From an uncultured Alphaproteobacteria bacterium (GTDB lineage Bacteria > Pseudomonadota > Alphaproteobacteria > Micavibrionales > Micavibrionaceae): DNA of 64,000 nt. This document shows positions 10,651 to 19,369 of the stretch, in pieces; the stretch's first letter is position 1; each line of letters opens with the position of its first letter. The position numbers and the translations under genes were made by a program. The stretch spans positions 221,379 to 285,378 of the forward strand of contig CALHAR010000005.1 in NCBI GenBank assembly GCA_937931645.1. Direction: 5' to 3'. Under the pieces are notes generated by a model. It worked only from the letters and a program-made list of their open reading frames with translations. It searched no databases and was not told where the DNA came from.

Positions 10651-11625
10651 ATGGAAGTTTGGGTTTTATACGGTGATGATATCGAATCAAATGCGGATTT
10701 AGCGCACGAAGCACGCCGTTTTTTATCCGAAGGGCGTAAAATGGATATTGATGTGAAGGTTATTAACCCTGCACAATTTGATATTTTAGTTACTCAAGGC
10801 GAACGTGAGTCCGTTTTGATTGATGGTAAAGCGGTTCCTCTTCCTGATTTTGTTTTTCCTTACTTTAATCATAATGACCAAGGGTACTTTCCATTGGCGA
10901 TTGCACGGCAGTTAGAGCGTTTGGGTGTTCATGTTTTTAATGGCGCTGAAGTCATTGAAACGGTGCGCGATAAATTACATACGCATCAGATACTCGCCGA
11001 AAGTGGTATTGATACGCCAGATACCATGCTAGCAAAATTCCCTGTGAATATAGATTTGATTGAAAGTACAATCGGCTTTCCTTTGGTGGTGAAAACGTTG
11101 AATGGTGCGCTGGGGATTGGTGTGTTCTTATTAGAAAGTAGAAGTGCGTTTCAAGATTTGATGGAACTGGTTGGTGAGACGAACCCAAACCTACAACTTA
11201 TTTTTCAAAAATTTGTGTCGGTCAGTAAGGGGCGTGATTTACGCCTTTTTGTTGTTGATGGCGAGGTTGTGGCCGCAATGGAACGCCGCGCCCAAGATGG
11301 CGGTTTTAAAGCCAATTATAGTGCGGGTGCAACGGTTCACGAGTTTAAGCCTGACATTGAGGCAATTGATATAGCTCTGCGTACGGCGGATGTGTTGGAT
11401 ATTGATATTGGTGGTATTGATTTATTATTCAAAGAAGGGGGCGGTTATACAATTTGTGAAGCCAATACATTCCCTGGATTTAAAGGATTAGAAAAAGCCT
11501 CTGGCGTTAATGTCGCCAAAAAAATATTAGAGTCTATGAAACGTCAGTTGGAAAAAAGCGGTGGTGTTTCCCGTCAAATGAAAAAGGACTTAGGTATTCC
11601 TGCCGATTATGTGACACGGCACTAA
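10651..11625 (+). CDS. RimK-like ATP-grasp ligase
   Basis: A 324-residue cytosolic ATP-grasp enzyme of the RimK group, which joins an amino acid (glutamate in RimK) to a carboxylate by way of an acyl phosphate. The pre-ATP-grasp region (1-110) leads to the ATP-binding core: FPLVVKTLNGALGIGV with the phosphate-binding loop, QKFVSVSKGRDLRLFVVDG, AAMERRA, and the metal-binding end DIGGIDLLFKEGGGYTICEAN. The order and spacing match RimK and related alpha-L-glutamate ligases. It is not clear that the substrate is ribosomal protein S6, because paralogues act on cofactors and peptides. The good Shine-Dalgarno TAGGGAG precedes the ATG. Confidence 0.85.
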   Translation: MEVWVLYGDDIESNADLAHEARRFLSEGRKMDIDVKVINPAQFDILVTQGERESVLIDGKAVPLPDFVFPYFNHNDQGYFPLAIARQLERLGVHVFNGAEVIETVRDKLHTHQILAESGIDTPDTMLAKFPVNIDLIESTIGFPLVVKTLNGALGIGVFLLESRSAFQDLMELVGETNPNLQLIFQKFVSVSKGRDLRLFVVDGEVVAAMERRAQDGGFKANYSAGATVHEFKPDIEAIDIALRTADVLDIDIGGIDLLFKEGGGYTICEANTFPGFKGLEKASGVNVAKKILESMKRQLEKSGGVSRQMKKDLGIPADYVTRH

Positions 11626-11654
11626 CCGTAATGACCTAAAAGTTATTTTCTATT

Positions 11655-12917
11655 TTAAAATCTTGCTGGTGCAGGGTCTATTTCTACGATACGGCCATTA
11701 CGAAGTTCTAGGATAGAAAGTTTCCGCTCAACAATTCCATTGCGTTGAAATCTGAATATACCGTCTGTTCCTGCAAAACCATTTTGGTTGGTGAGGGACG
11801 CATAATCATAAGCGGGTCGATTGCTTTTTTGATAGCCATTTTTTGCCAAAATCGCCGATAATGCGGTGGCATCATACGCCAATGTTGCTAGGCGCGCAGG
11901 CGCACTACCGTAGGCGGCGGTGTATTTTTGTTCAAAGCTACGGCGCGCTGTTGGCGATGGGGCGGCAAACCAACCACCTTGCATATTTGGTTCGGCGGCA
12001 ATGCGCTTGTCATCCCAAAGCCCTGTACCAAGGCGCTTAACTTGCGCTGGTGGTAAATTATTATAGCTGAGCGCGCTGGCGATTAAGTCAGTTTGATTCC
12101 CACCAACAGGCATGAAGACTGCGTTAAAATCTGGTGATTGCCCTACTTGCGGTTTCAATGTTGCTATCTGGTTAGTGACACCAGTATCACCGTTATTATA
12201 GCGGATAGATTTGATCAGACTGCCGCCATTTTTTAAAACAACTTCACTAAACTGTCCTGATACGGCGTTGCCGTAAGTGTCTTGTGCGGCGATTAAACCA
12301 TAGTTTTTATATCCCTTAGACAGCGCATAGCTGGCGATACGATTAACTTGTGAAAATGGCATGAAGCCCATGAGGAAGGTGTTGTTATCCGCCAAAGTCC
12401 AATCAGTGGAAAAGGCAATGATGTTAATATTTTTTGATCGCGCAATCGGTTTAACCGCCCGAACGGAATCAGAAAATAAAGGTCCTAAGATAAGTTGCGC
12501 GCCATCATTGATGGCAGAGGTTGCCGCCGCCGCCGCACCATTTTGTGTACCTGCGGTGTCACGCGGCATCAGATTAAAATTATTATACCCCATTTCAAAC
12601 ATGGCCAGTTGCGCCCCTTGCAACATTGATTGACCAAGGGCGGATCTTGACCCGCTTAACGGTAAAAGAATTGCAACATTGACGGGTGGTAAATTATCAA
12701 ATTCGCTTTTAATAATAGGTTTGTGAGAGGGGGAAGGTGGCGCTGGTGTGAATAAAGGCTCAGCTGCGTTTTCTTCTTCTGTGGCGGGCGGTGTACTCCA
12801 AGGGTTTTGTCCTCCTGTTTGGTTCAGCGGCGCACAGCCTGTAATAATAAGCGGTGCAATCAAAAGAATAGCTGTAAAAAGATAGGTGATAAGCGGCGTA
12901 AATCTTATGTTAGTCAT
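11655..12917 (-). CDS. LpoA-like outer-membrane lipoprotein, penicillin-binding protein activator
   Basis: A lipoprotein with a type I periplasmic-binding-protein fold (LivJ-like), related to the C-terminal domain of LpoA/YraM, which activates the peptidoglycan synthase PBP1A. ATG 12917 is chosen over the longer frame because it gives a normal signal peptide of about 27 residues ending in the lipobox ITGC (Cys28). A Pro/Glu-rich linker follows, then VNVAILLPLSGSRSALGQSMLQGA and the alternating beta-alpha pattern to the end. It is transcribed divergently from rsmI, exactly as lpoA and rsmI (yraM and yraL) are arranged in Escherichia coli, and yraN and a dolP-like gene follow. That conserved locus supports the assignment. 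It lacks the N-terminal TPR domain of enterobacterial LpoA. Confidence 0.82.
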   Translation of the reverse strand: MTNIRFTPLITYLFTAILLIAPLIITGCAPLNQTGGQNPWSTPPATEEENAAEPLFTPAPPSPSHKPIIKSEFDNLPPVNVAILLPLSGSRSALGQSMLQGAQLAMFEMGYNNFNLMPRDTAGTQNGAAAAATSAINDGAQLILGPLFSDSVRAVKPIARSKNINIIAFSTDWTLADNNTFLMGFMPFSQVNRIASYALSKGYKNYGLIAAQDTYGNAVSGQFSEVVLKNGGSLIKSIRYNNGDTGVTNQIATLKPQVGQSPDFNAVFMPVGGNQTDLIASALSYNNLPPAQVKRLGTGLWDDKRIAAEPNMQGGWFAAPSPTARRSFEQKYTAAYGSAPARLATLAYDATALSAILAKNGYQKSNRPAYDYASLTNQNGFAGTDGIFRFQRNGIVERKLSILELRNGRIVEIDPAPARF

Positions 12918-13038
12918 GGCAATCTCTGTCAAACCTGATAGTTTCAATAAGTTATGTCTGATAATCTTGGTGAGCCTACACAAAAATGAAGGCAAGCACC
13001 ACAGGGTTTTTCTCAAAGCATATGAATGAAGTAATGAA

Positions 13039-13959
13039 TTGAATACGCAAATGGTTGTAAAAGAACAAAAAAAACAACAGGTTGAAATAAAAGAAACACC
13101 AAAATCCGTGGCGATGAAACCAGGGTTTTATTTGGTGGCAACACCTATTGGTAATTTGCGTGATATTACCTTTCGGGCGCTGGATGTGCTGTCCTCTGTT
13201 GATTTAGTCGTTTGTGAAGATACCCGCGTGACGGGCAAGTTGATGAACGCTTATGGTTTTAAGAAAAAAATGCAGGTTTATAATGACCATAGTACAGATC
13301 ATCAGCGTGAATATTTAATTCAATGCGCGGCAGAAGGGCAGTCTATCGCTGTCTTAAGTGATGCGGGCACACCGCTGGTTTCCGATCCTGGCTATAAACT
13401 GGTACGCGGCGCGGTTGAACAAAACCTATATGTGACTTCCATTCCAGGGCCAAATGCGGCTTTGCCGGCCTTGCAACTTTCAGGCTTACCGACAGATCAA
13501 TTTTCTTTCCTTGGTTTCTTGCCGCCTAAAACTACAGCGCGTCAAAATACCTTGAAGAAATGGGAGGCTGCACCGGGTAGTTTAATTATTTATGAAACAG
13601 GGCCAAGGCTTCTCGATAGCTTGCAAGATATGCGTCAAACATTAGGTAATCGTGAGGCCGCCGTTATGCGCGAGCTCACAAAAATGTATGAAGAAGTGCA
13701 ACGCGGCAAGCTGTCCGATCTGATTGTTCATTACACAAAAATTGGCGCACCCAAAGGTGAGATTGTCGTGGTGCTGGGGCAGGCGGTGGCCGAGATTGTC
13801 TCAACCGAAAGTATCGAAAAGCAAATTAAATCAGCATTAGAAAAGATGTCAGTACGTGACGCAGCCGAAATGGTGGCGCAAGCCACGGGCAAGCCAAAGA
13901 AGACTATTTATACGCTGACTTTAAAGTTAGCCAGTGATAGAAAAAGCGACAGGAAATAA
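13039..13959 (+). CDS. rsmI: 16S rRNA (cytidine(1402)-2'-O)-methyltransferase RsmI
   Basis: A 306-residue SAM-dependent enzyme that 2'-O-methylates C1402 in the decoding centre of 16S rRNA. The tetrapyrrole-methylase-type fold shows LVATPIGNLRDITFRALDVL, the conserved VVCEDTRVTGKLM, SDAGTPLVSDPGYKLV and the SIPGPNAALPALQLSGLPTD loop, all diagnostic of RsmI. The start is uncertain. TTG 13039 opens the frame, ATG 13051 is in frame, and homologues align only from about residue 27, so the first 25 lysine- and glutamine-rich residues may be a lineage-specific extension. It is followed 8 bases later by yraN, likely in one operon. Confidence 0.95.
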   Translation: MNTQMVVKEQKKQQVEIKETPKSVAMKPGFYLVATPIGNLRDITFRALDVLSSVDLVVCEDTRVTGKLMNAYGFKKKMQVYNDHSTDHQREYLIQCAAEGQSIAVLSDAGTPLVSDPGYKLVRGAVEQNLYVTSIPGPNAALPALQLSGLPTDQFSFLGFLPPKTTARQNTLKKWEAAPGSLIIYETGPRLLDSLQDMRQTLGNREAAVMRELTKMYEEVQRGKLSDLIVHYTKIGAPKGEIVVVLGQAVAEIVSTESIEKQIKSALEKMSVRDAAEMVAQATGKPKKTIYTLTLKLASDRKSDRK

Positions 13960-13967
13960 GTAAATTC

Positions 13968-14354
13968 ATGCTAGATCGTCGCCTTATAAATAAGAAAAAA
14001 ACTTACGATAAAGGACTTCAGGCGGAAAAAGCGGCGGCGAATTGGTTGCGGTTAAAAGGCTATAAAATCCTCGAACAGCGTTATAAAACAAAATATGGTG
14101 AGATTGACCTTATTATCACCAAGAAGAATGTTATTGCCTTTGTTGAGGTTAAGGCGCGTAAGACCGAAAGAGAAGCGCTTGAGAGCTTAACCCCTAAAAT
14201 GCAAAACCGTATCGCGCAGGCGGCCTCTTATTATATCAGCCAAAATGACGTGGCAGAGTATGATCTGCGCTTTGACCTTGTTGCGGTTCTACCGCCTTTC
14301 CTTGGAATAACCACAATTCAACACCTAGACAACGCATGGCAGCTCACGGCATAA
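13968..14354 (+). CDS. yraN: YraN family protein (UPF0102), endonuclease-like fold
   Basis: A 128-residue member of the YraN/UPF0102 family, small predicted PD-(D/E)xK-type nucleases of unsettled function. The signature is complete: KGLQAEKAAANWLRLKGYKILEQRYK, then YGEIDLIITKKNVIAFVEVKARK. The Glu, Asp and the E-x-K of FVEVKAR are the putative catalytic residues. A C-terminal helix (LTPKMQNRIAQAASYYI) and FDLVAV follow. It sits between rsmI and the dolP-like gene, as in the conserved yraL-yraN-yraP neighbourhood of Proteobacteria. Confidence 0.93.
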   Translation: MLDRRLINKKKTYDKGLQAEKAAANWLRLKGYKILEQRYKTKYGEIDLIITKKNVIAFVEVKARKTEREALESLTPKMQNRIAQAASYYISQNDVAEYDLRFDLVAVLPPFLGITTIQHLDNAWQLTA

Positions 14355-14362
14355 TAATAACC

Positions 14363-15151
14363 ATGATTCGAAATAAACTTATTTTAACTCTTTTTCTTGT
14401 TCCTCTTATGCTTGGTGGCTGTACGGGGCTGGGGCTTTTAACTGGGGCGGCGGCAGTGACGGGTGTTTCTGCGGCGCAAGAGGGCGGTATCCCCCGTGCC
14501 ATTGATGATACAAAAATTAAAGTCAGAATTAACGAAGCTTGGTTTAGATATGACGTTGATGCGTTTCGTAAGTTGGGCACAACGGTTAATCAAGGGCGCG
14601 TGTTGGTGACGGGTGTTGTTCAAGATCCGGCGCAACGGGTTGAGGCTATTCGCCTTGTTTGGTTGGTTCCTGATGTGAAGCAAGTTATTAATGAAGTGCG
14701 TGTTGCCGATAGTGCGGGTATTACAGGTTTTGTAAAAGATAAATGGATTACATCACGCTTACGCGGCTCACTGGCGTTTAATCGTTCTGTGCAATCGATT
14801 AATTATTCTATTGATACGGTGCAGGGGGTTATTTACCTGATGGGTGTTGCGCAACATCAAGCCGAGCTTAACCGTGTGATTGAAACGGCGCGGACAATTT
14901 CAGGTGTGAAGCAAGTTGTTAGTTACGTGAAGCTGGCGGGTGAACCGCTTGAGGGTGAGACAAAAGCAGAGCCAATCGCCGAGACGACTGTTCCCGCGCA
15001 ACCGCAAGGTTTAGAGAGCAATGTTCAGGGGAATGCCCCGATTGTCAGCAGTTCTAATATAAAAACGCGTGAGCTTGCGCCAGATATTGATGTGCCAGCA
15101 AGAACCGTTCCTGAAAACTCACCTTCTATTCAAGACCAATATTATAATTAA
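14363..15151 (+). CDS. DolP-like BON-domain outer-membrane lipoprotein
   Basis: A 262-residue lipoprotein with two BON domains, related to DolP/YraP, which helps maintain outer-membrane integrity and BAM complex function. I start it at ATG 14363, which gives a lipoprotein signal MIRNKLILTLFLVPLMLGGC with lipobox LGGC; the longer frame overlaps yraN and has no signal. BON repeats occupy about 50-125 (DDTKIKVRINEAWF...VKQVINEVRV) and 125-200 (KDKWITSRLRG...VSYVKL). A disordered Pro/Glu-rich tail of about 60 residues, absent from enterobacterial DolP, completes it. The next gene starts 2 bases after its stop. Confidence 0.85.
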   Translation: MIRNKLILTLFLVPLMLGGCTGLGLLTGAAAVTGVSAAQEGGIPRAIDDTKIKVRINEAWFRYDVDAFRKLGTTVNQGRVLVTGVVQDPAQRVEAIRLVWLVPDVKQVINEVRVADSAGITGFVKDKWITSRLRGSLAFNRSVQSINYSIDTVQGVIYLMGVAQHQAELNRVIETARTISGVKQVVSYVKLAGEPLEGETKAEPIAETTVPAQPQGLESNVQGNAPIVSSSNIKTRELAPDIDVPARTVPENSPSIQDQYYN

Positions 15152-15153
15152 AT

Positions 15154-15996
15154 ATGGCTGAGGATAGTCTAACACTTCTCAAAAATTATGGTGCTGGAGC
15201 AGATCAAGATATTGATCTATCAGCCTGCGCTTTGGCGATGGCGTCTATGGATAGTCCAGGTATCTCCATTGACCGTTTTCAAAATCATATAACAAATCTG
15301 ATAAAAGAAGTTGCTGACCGCCATGTTTTGTTATTGAAGGAAGGCGCGGATGATGATGCGGCAACGCAGCTTGCCGCTCTTAAGCATATTATTGCTGATC
15401 AATATGAATATGTCGGTGATGGAGAAAATTATGATGACCTACAAAATGTAAATTTAATGCGTGTGATTGAGCGCCGTAAAGGTATGCCTGTTGCCCTTGC
15501 ATTAATTTATATTCATGTGGGGCAGGCGCAAGGTTGGCAAGTTGAAGCATTGAGCTTCCCCGCGCATGTTGTGTGCCGTATTGAAAAACATGGGGTAAGA
15601 ATTTTGTTTGACCCTTTTAATCGTTGTGATGTCTTACAAGCGCCAGATTTACGGAACTTACTAAAAACGTTAGTGGGTGAGCATGCTGAGCTTTCGACTA
15701 CATATTATGACCCTGCGACCAAGCGCGCTTTGCTTATTCGTATGCAAAATAATATAAAGTTGCGCCAGATTGAAGGCGAAGATTATTTAGGGGCTTTAAA
15801 GACAATTGATGTGATGCGGCTTCTTGACCCTAAAGAATATCGCCTACTTTTTGATGCGGGTGTGCTGTATGCACGGACGAATCAGGCGGTGGCCGCTATT
15901 GAGGCACTGGAGGCATATTTAGACCGCGCCCCTGCGGATGAAGATCAGCACGATGCGTGGATGTTATTACAGCAAATAAAGAGTGATCTGCATTAA
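15154..15996 (+). CDS. SirB1/transglutaminase-like and TPR protein
   Basis: A 280-residue cytosolic protein of the SirB1 family. The central transglutaminase-like core shows DDLQNVNLMRVIERRKGMPVALALIYI and FPAHVVCRIEKHGVRILFDPFN. The usual Cys of a transglutaminase triad is not obvious, as is common in this family. A C-terminal TPR pair (about 205-280) follows, with LGALKTIDVMRLLDPKEYRL and AIEALEAYLDRAPADEDQHD. The molecular function of the family is unknown. It follows the BON lipoprotein by 2 bases and so probably belongs to the same operon. Confidence 0.85.
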   Translation: MAEDSLTLLKNYGAGADQDIDLSACALAMASMDSPGISIDRFQNHITNLIKEVADRHVLLLKEGADDDAATQLAALKHIIADQYEYVGDGENYDDLQNVNLMRVIERRKGMPVALALIYIHVGQAQGWQVEALSFPAHVVCRIEKHGVRILFDPFNRCDVLQAPDLRNLLKTLVGEHAELSTTYYDPATKRALLIRMQNNIKLRQIEGEDYLGALKTIDVMRLLDPKEYRLLFDAGVLYARTNQAVAAIEALEAYLDRAPADEDQHDAWMLLQQIKSDLH

Positions 15997-16035
15997 GGGG
16001 TATGCTGTTTAATTACGACAAAACCTTGAAAATTA

Positions 16036-16142
16036 GGGGGTAATCTTATGTACCCCCTTGTCACGTCAGAACCAAGGGTTTAAATATAGAATCAAGATTT
16101 TGCCCCTGCGCTTGTTTGCGCTTCTATTATAAGGGGTTTTTT
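16036..16142 (+). terminator. Two hairpins between the SirB1-like gene and pal
   Basis: GGGGGTA (16036-16042) pairs perfectly with TACCCCC (16051-16057) around an 8-base loop, without a T tract. Further on, CCCCT (16103-16107) pairs with AGGGG (16132-16136) enclosing a GCGC-TTGTTT-GCGC mini-hairpin, and is followed by TTTTTT (16137-16142). The second is a plausible terminator for the upstream operon and lies 36 bases before the pal start codon. Confidence 0.5.
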
Positions 16143-16177
16143 AAAAATGACGCTTAAATTTTAAAGGAGCCTTTCAC

Positions 16178-16747
16178 ATGCGCACACGTCACAATTTATC
16201 TAAGTTTTTAATGATTGCATTAATACCATTGGTATTAGCGGCATGTTCGTCTAAAAAAGATTTGGGTGATTCAGAAGGGATCACAATCGGAGAAACTACG
16301 GGTCTTAATGAAGGAACAGCTGTTGAAAACACAGGTGATACATACGGAACAGGTGTTGGTATTGGCAATGTTGATAGTTCAACAGTTCCAGGGTCACAGG
16401 CTGATTTAGCGGCGCAAGCGGGAAGTGATATTGTTTACTTTGACACTAACCAACATGATCTAAATTCACAAAGCCGTAGCATTATTGAAGGTCAGGCGCG
16501 CTGGTTAAACTCATACCCAAATCTAAATGTAACAATCGAAGGTCACGCAGACGAGCGCGGAACGCGTGAATATAATATCGCGCTTGGTGATCGTCGTGCC
16601 AATGCGGTTAAAAACTATATGACTGCGATTGGTGTTGACCCACGCCGTGTGAATACAATCAGCTATGGTAAAGAGCAGCCATTGGTTGTGGGCGCGGATG
16701 GTACATCATGGGCGCAAAATAGACGGGCGCGGACACGTGTTGAGTAA
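16178..16747 (+). CDS. pal: Peptidoglycan-associated lipoprotein Pal
   Basis: A 189-residue outer-membrane lipoprotein of the Tol-Pal system, which tethers the outer membrane to peptidoglycan and helps its constriction at division. The signal peptide ends in the lipobox LAAC (Cys23). A Gly/Thr-rich linker leads to an OmpA-like domain from about residue 85 with IVYFDTNQHDLN, NVTIEGHADERGTREYNIALG, RRANAVKNYM and the final SWAQNRRARTRV, which includes the Asp and Arg that hold diaminopimelate. AAAGGAG lies 8 bases before the ATG. The stop overlaps the start of cpoB. Unusually for the phylum, tolB is not the upstream neighbour. Confidence 0.96.
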   Translation: MRTRHNLSKFLMIALIPLVLAACSSKKDLGDSEGITIGETTGLNEGTAVENTGDTYGTGVGIGNVDSSTVPGSQADLAAQAGSDIVYFDTNQHDLNSQSRSIIEGQARWLNSYPNLNVTIEGHADERGTREYNIALGDRRANAVKNYMTAIGVDPRRVNTISYGKEQPLVVGADGTSWAQNRRARTRVE

Positions 16748-17579
16748 GTCAAACGTACCATTAAAAATTTTAAAGGCACGGAAAGGAAATCTTCTGTGCC
16801 TTTCCTCTATTATTGCCTGTGTTGCTTTATCAATCATGGTCGTGCCATCCATAGTCATGGCGCAGCAAGACCCCGTTTATCTGGGGAATAGCGCAGGGCA
16901 AACGGAAATCCGTATTCAACAATTAGAAACTCAAATTCGTCAGTTGACGGGTAAGGTTGAAGAGCAGGTTTATGAAGTTAATTCCTTAAAGCAAAAAATA
17001 AGGTTTTTAGAAAAAAGCTCTGTTCCTTCCCAAAGTGGCAGCGCCCCTCAACAGCAAAGCGGTGCTTCAAACACTGGACAGTTTGATGCATCACAGATTG
17101 CGCCGCCGTCTTCTATCAATCCATTAGGCGTTGATTTCAGCGCGCAACAACCAAGAGGTATACAGTCCAGAACAGTGACGGGAAGTACGACGGATGCAAC
17201 CGCGCAGTATGAGCAAGCTTACGCTAACCTAAAAAGTGAAAATTATGAGCAAGCACAAAAAGGCTTTGATGGTTTTTTAAGTACGCATAGTGACCATGTT
17301 TTGGCCGCTAATGCTAAATACTGGCTAGGTGAAACTTACTATGTCCGTGGTGATTACAAAAAATCGGCGCGTGTGTTTGCAGAAGGTTTTCAAACTTACC
17401 CTGACAGTGTGAAAGCGCCTGATATTTTGTTAAAGCTTGGTCTGTCATTAAAAGGTCTGGGTAAAGAACAAGATGCTTGTGTGGCTTTAGGACAAGTGCC
17501 TGTTAAGTTTCCAAGTGGTAATGGGGAAATATTAAAACGTGCAGAGCAAGAGCGTAACGCTTTATCCTGCGATGCCTAA
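16737..17579 (+). CDS. cpoB: Tol-Pal-associated periplasmic protein CpoB (YbgF)
   Basis: About 280 residues. The protein coordinates peptidoglycan synthesis with Tol-Pal during division. No ATG gives a sensible start; GTG 16737 or TTG 16740, inside the end of pal, provides an intact signal peptide ending SIVMA-QQD. A coiled coil (about 55-95, TEIRIQQLETQIRQLTGKVEEQVYEVNSLKQKI) corresponds to the trimerisation helix. A Ser/Gln-rich linker follows, then a C-terminal TPR domain (about 160-280) with YEQAYANLKSENYEQAQKGF and AKYWLGETYYVRGDYKKSA. Its stop TAA shares its last A with the ATG of tilS, showing translational coupling through pal-cpoB-tilS. Confidence 0.92.
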   Translation: MLSKSNVPLKILKARKGNLLCLSSIIACVALSIMVVPSIVMAQQDPVYLGNSAGQTEIRIQQLETQIRQLTGKVEEQVYEVNSLKQKIRFLEKSSVPSQSGSAPQQQSGASNTGQFDASQIAPPSSINPLGVDFSAQQPRGIQSRTVTGSTTDATAQYEQAYANLKSENYEQAQKGFDGFLSTHSDHVLAANAKYWLGETYYVRGDYKKSARVFAEGFQTYPDSVKAPDILLKLGLSLKGLGKEQDACVALGQVPVKFPSGNGEILKRAEQERNALSCDA

Positions 17580-18601
17580 TGGGTACTCAAGATTGTTTAG
17601 AGCAAGATAAGCTAGAAACAGCATTTACTGGTTTTTTAAATAAACATCCAGACATAAAGACTCAAACATCATTGGCTGTTGCTGTTTCTGGTGGACCTGA
17701 CAGCATGGCTTTGGCACATTTTATCTGCCAATGGAGTGTTTTAGAAAAGAAAGAAATTCATATTTTAACCGTCGATCATGGCTTGCGCGATGCTGCTAAG
17801 GCGGAGGCTGAACAAGTAGCGCGCTGGACGGAGCAACAAAATGCTAAAAATATTACGCACCAGATTTTACGCTGGGAAGGTGACAAGCCTGATACCTCTA
17901 TCATGGAAGAGGCACGTCACGCGCGTTATGACTTAATCGCAGATTATTGCCAGCACCATAATATAAAAACTGTTTTTGTTGCCCATCATCAAAATGATCA
18001 GGCCGAAACTTTTCTTATCCGTTTTGCAAAAGGGAGTGGCCTCGATGGTTTAGCTGGGATGAGCGCATTACAAAGTTACAGTGAAGATTTAAAAATTGCC
18101 CGTCCTTTTTTAAATATCTCTAAACAAAATTTAATCAAATATTGCGACAGTAATGCTGTTGATTTTGCAAGTGATCCCAGTAATGAAAATGAAAAATATT
18201 TACGCCCGCGTTTGCGACAATCAATGACAGTTCTTGAAAAAGAAGGATTAACCCCAAAACGCCTTGCAAGCTTATCAAACAGATTAAGGCGGGCACGCCA
18301 TGCTCTGGAGGTTATGAGCGAGCGTGCCTATCAAAATTGTTTAAAAGAAGAAAATGAACAACAAGTTATTTTAAATTTTAATATGTTGAGCGTTGAACCA
18401 GAAGAAATTACTTTCCGTGTTGTGAAGCGGGCGGCGCATCACATACGCGGTCATGATGGTTATGGCATTCGTATGGATCGCTTGGAAAGCTTGCTTGATT
18501 CCTTGTTAACCCGGCCAGAATTATTTAAACCTCGTACGCTGGGTGGGTTAATCTTTGCATTAAAAGACAAAAATAGCGCATTATATATAGAGAAGGAGTG
18601 A
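17579..18601 (+). CDS. tilS: tRNA(Ile)-lysidine synthetase TilS
   Basis: A 340-residue PP-loop ATPase that adds lysine to C34 of the minor tRNA-Ile(CAU), converting it from a methionine-like to an AUA-reading tRNA. The PP-loop AVSGGPDSMALAHF is at 35-48. It is followed by ILTVDHGLRDAAKAEAEQV, FVAHHQNDQAETFLIRFAKGSGLDGLAGM and FASDPSNEN, all family signatures. The N-terminal catalytic domain is complete, and the C-terminal part is short, as in many alphaproteobacterial TilS proteins. The ATG overlaps the cpoB stop. The stop overlaps the GTG of the next gene. Confidence 0.95.
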   Translation: MGTQDCLEQDKLETAFTGFLNKHPDIKTQTSLAVAVSGGPDSMALAHFICQWSVLEKKEIHILTVDHGLRDAAKAEAEQVARWTEQQNAKNITHQILRWEGDKPDTSIMEEARHARYDLIADYCQHHNIKTVFVAHHQNDQAETFLIRFAKGSGLDGLAGMSALQSYSEDLKIARPFLNISKQNLIKYCDSNAVDFASDPSNENEKYLRPRLRQSMTVLEKEGLTPKRLASLSNRLRRARHALEVMSERAYQNCLKEENEQQVILNFNMLSVEPEEITFRVVKRAAHHIRGHDGYGIRMDRLESLLDSLLTRPELFKPRTLGGLIFALKDKNSALYIEKE

Positions 18602-19248
18602 TTATTATTTTACGTCTATATTTAATATTTATGGTTATGTTGTCTTGCTTGGTATTTGCCCCTTACCTTGTGCCTACTTCTTATGCGCAAGCCGTTGAAA
18701 AGCTCACTTACGCTAATGAAAATGAAATTTTGGATACTGCGGATGTCCGTGGTTTTATTTGGGGGTTACCACGCTCTATTATTCTAGCAGAAGAAAAAGC
18801 TACTTTTGTTGAGGAAGAGGACGGCGCTCTATTCTATGTTGATTACATTAGAGGCATAAAAGCGTCTATTACGTATGAATTTGAAGACGATAAATTATTC
18901 CGCGTGCGGATATTTTCTGAAAAAGACTACCCCAATCCACAAGACCGTATGGAAGATTTGGTCAAAATGAAACGTGATTTGGATAAGCGTTTTGGTGAGC
19001 CTGAAGAAGAAAATTTTGAATGGAAAAAAGATACGGATAAGAAATTCCCAGAAAGCTGGGGTTGGGCTGTTTATAGAGGGGAGCTGTTAATTACCCTAAA
19101 ATGGCAGAGCGCAACAACATTTGTCAGTGCTTATTTAGGCGCCTCTAAGCCTTATTACCCTGTCTTGAGCGTGACGTATGAAGACGCCAAGGCCAAGAAG
19201 GCGAAGATGGAGCGAAAAGCGGCGGAAGATATCAAAATACTGCCATAA
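18598..19248 (+). CDS. Hypothetical exported protein
   Basis: Not recognised. The product, about 216 residues, has an N-terminal hydrophobic stretch (about 3-30) ending SYAQA, a likely Sec signal peptide, so it is probably periplasmic. The mature part is acidic, with a VRGFIWGLPRSIIL segment, a beta-rich DGALFYVDYIRGIKASITYEFEDDKL section and a lysine-rich tail. The start is uncertain. GTG 18598 overlaps the tilS stop, but AAGGAG ends right beside it, a distance that would better serve a start a few bases later; ATG 18631 would shorten the signal. It lies between tilS and ftsH, which are usually adjacent in alphaproteobacteria. Confidence 0.7.
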   Translation: MIIILRLYLIFMVMLSCLVFAPYLVPTSYAQAVEKLTYANENEILDTADVRGFIWGLPRSIILAEEKATFVEEEDGALFYVDYIRGIKASITYEFEDDKLFRVRIFSEKDYPNPQDRMEDLVKMKRDLDKRFGEPEEENFEWKKDTDKKFPESWGWAVYRGELLITLKWQSATTFVSAYLGASKPYYPVLSVTYEDAKAKKAKMERKAAEDIKILP

Positions 19249-19369
19249 ATCAGCCCTGATTACCGTGTAACCTACCCCATAGAACAAACCAAAATATAGA
19301 GGAATTGCTTGCTTTTTTGGCTAAATTCCTTAGGTTAACAGGACATTATAAAACAAGGATTGACCCCTC

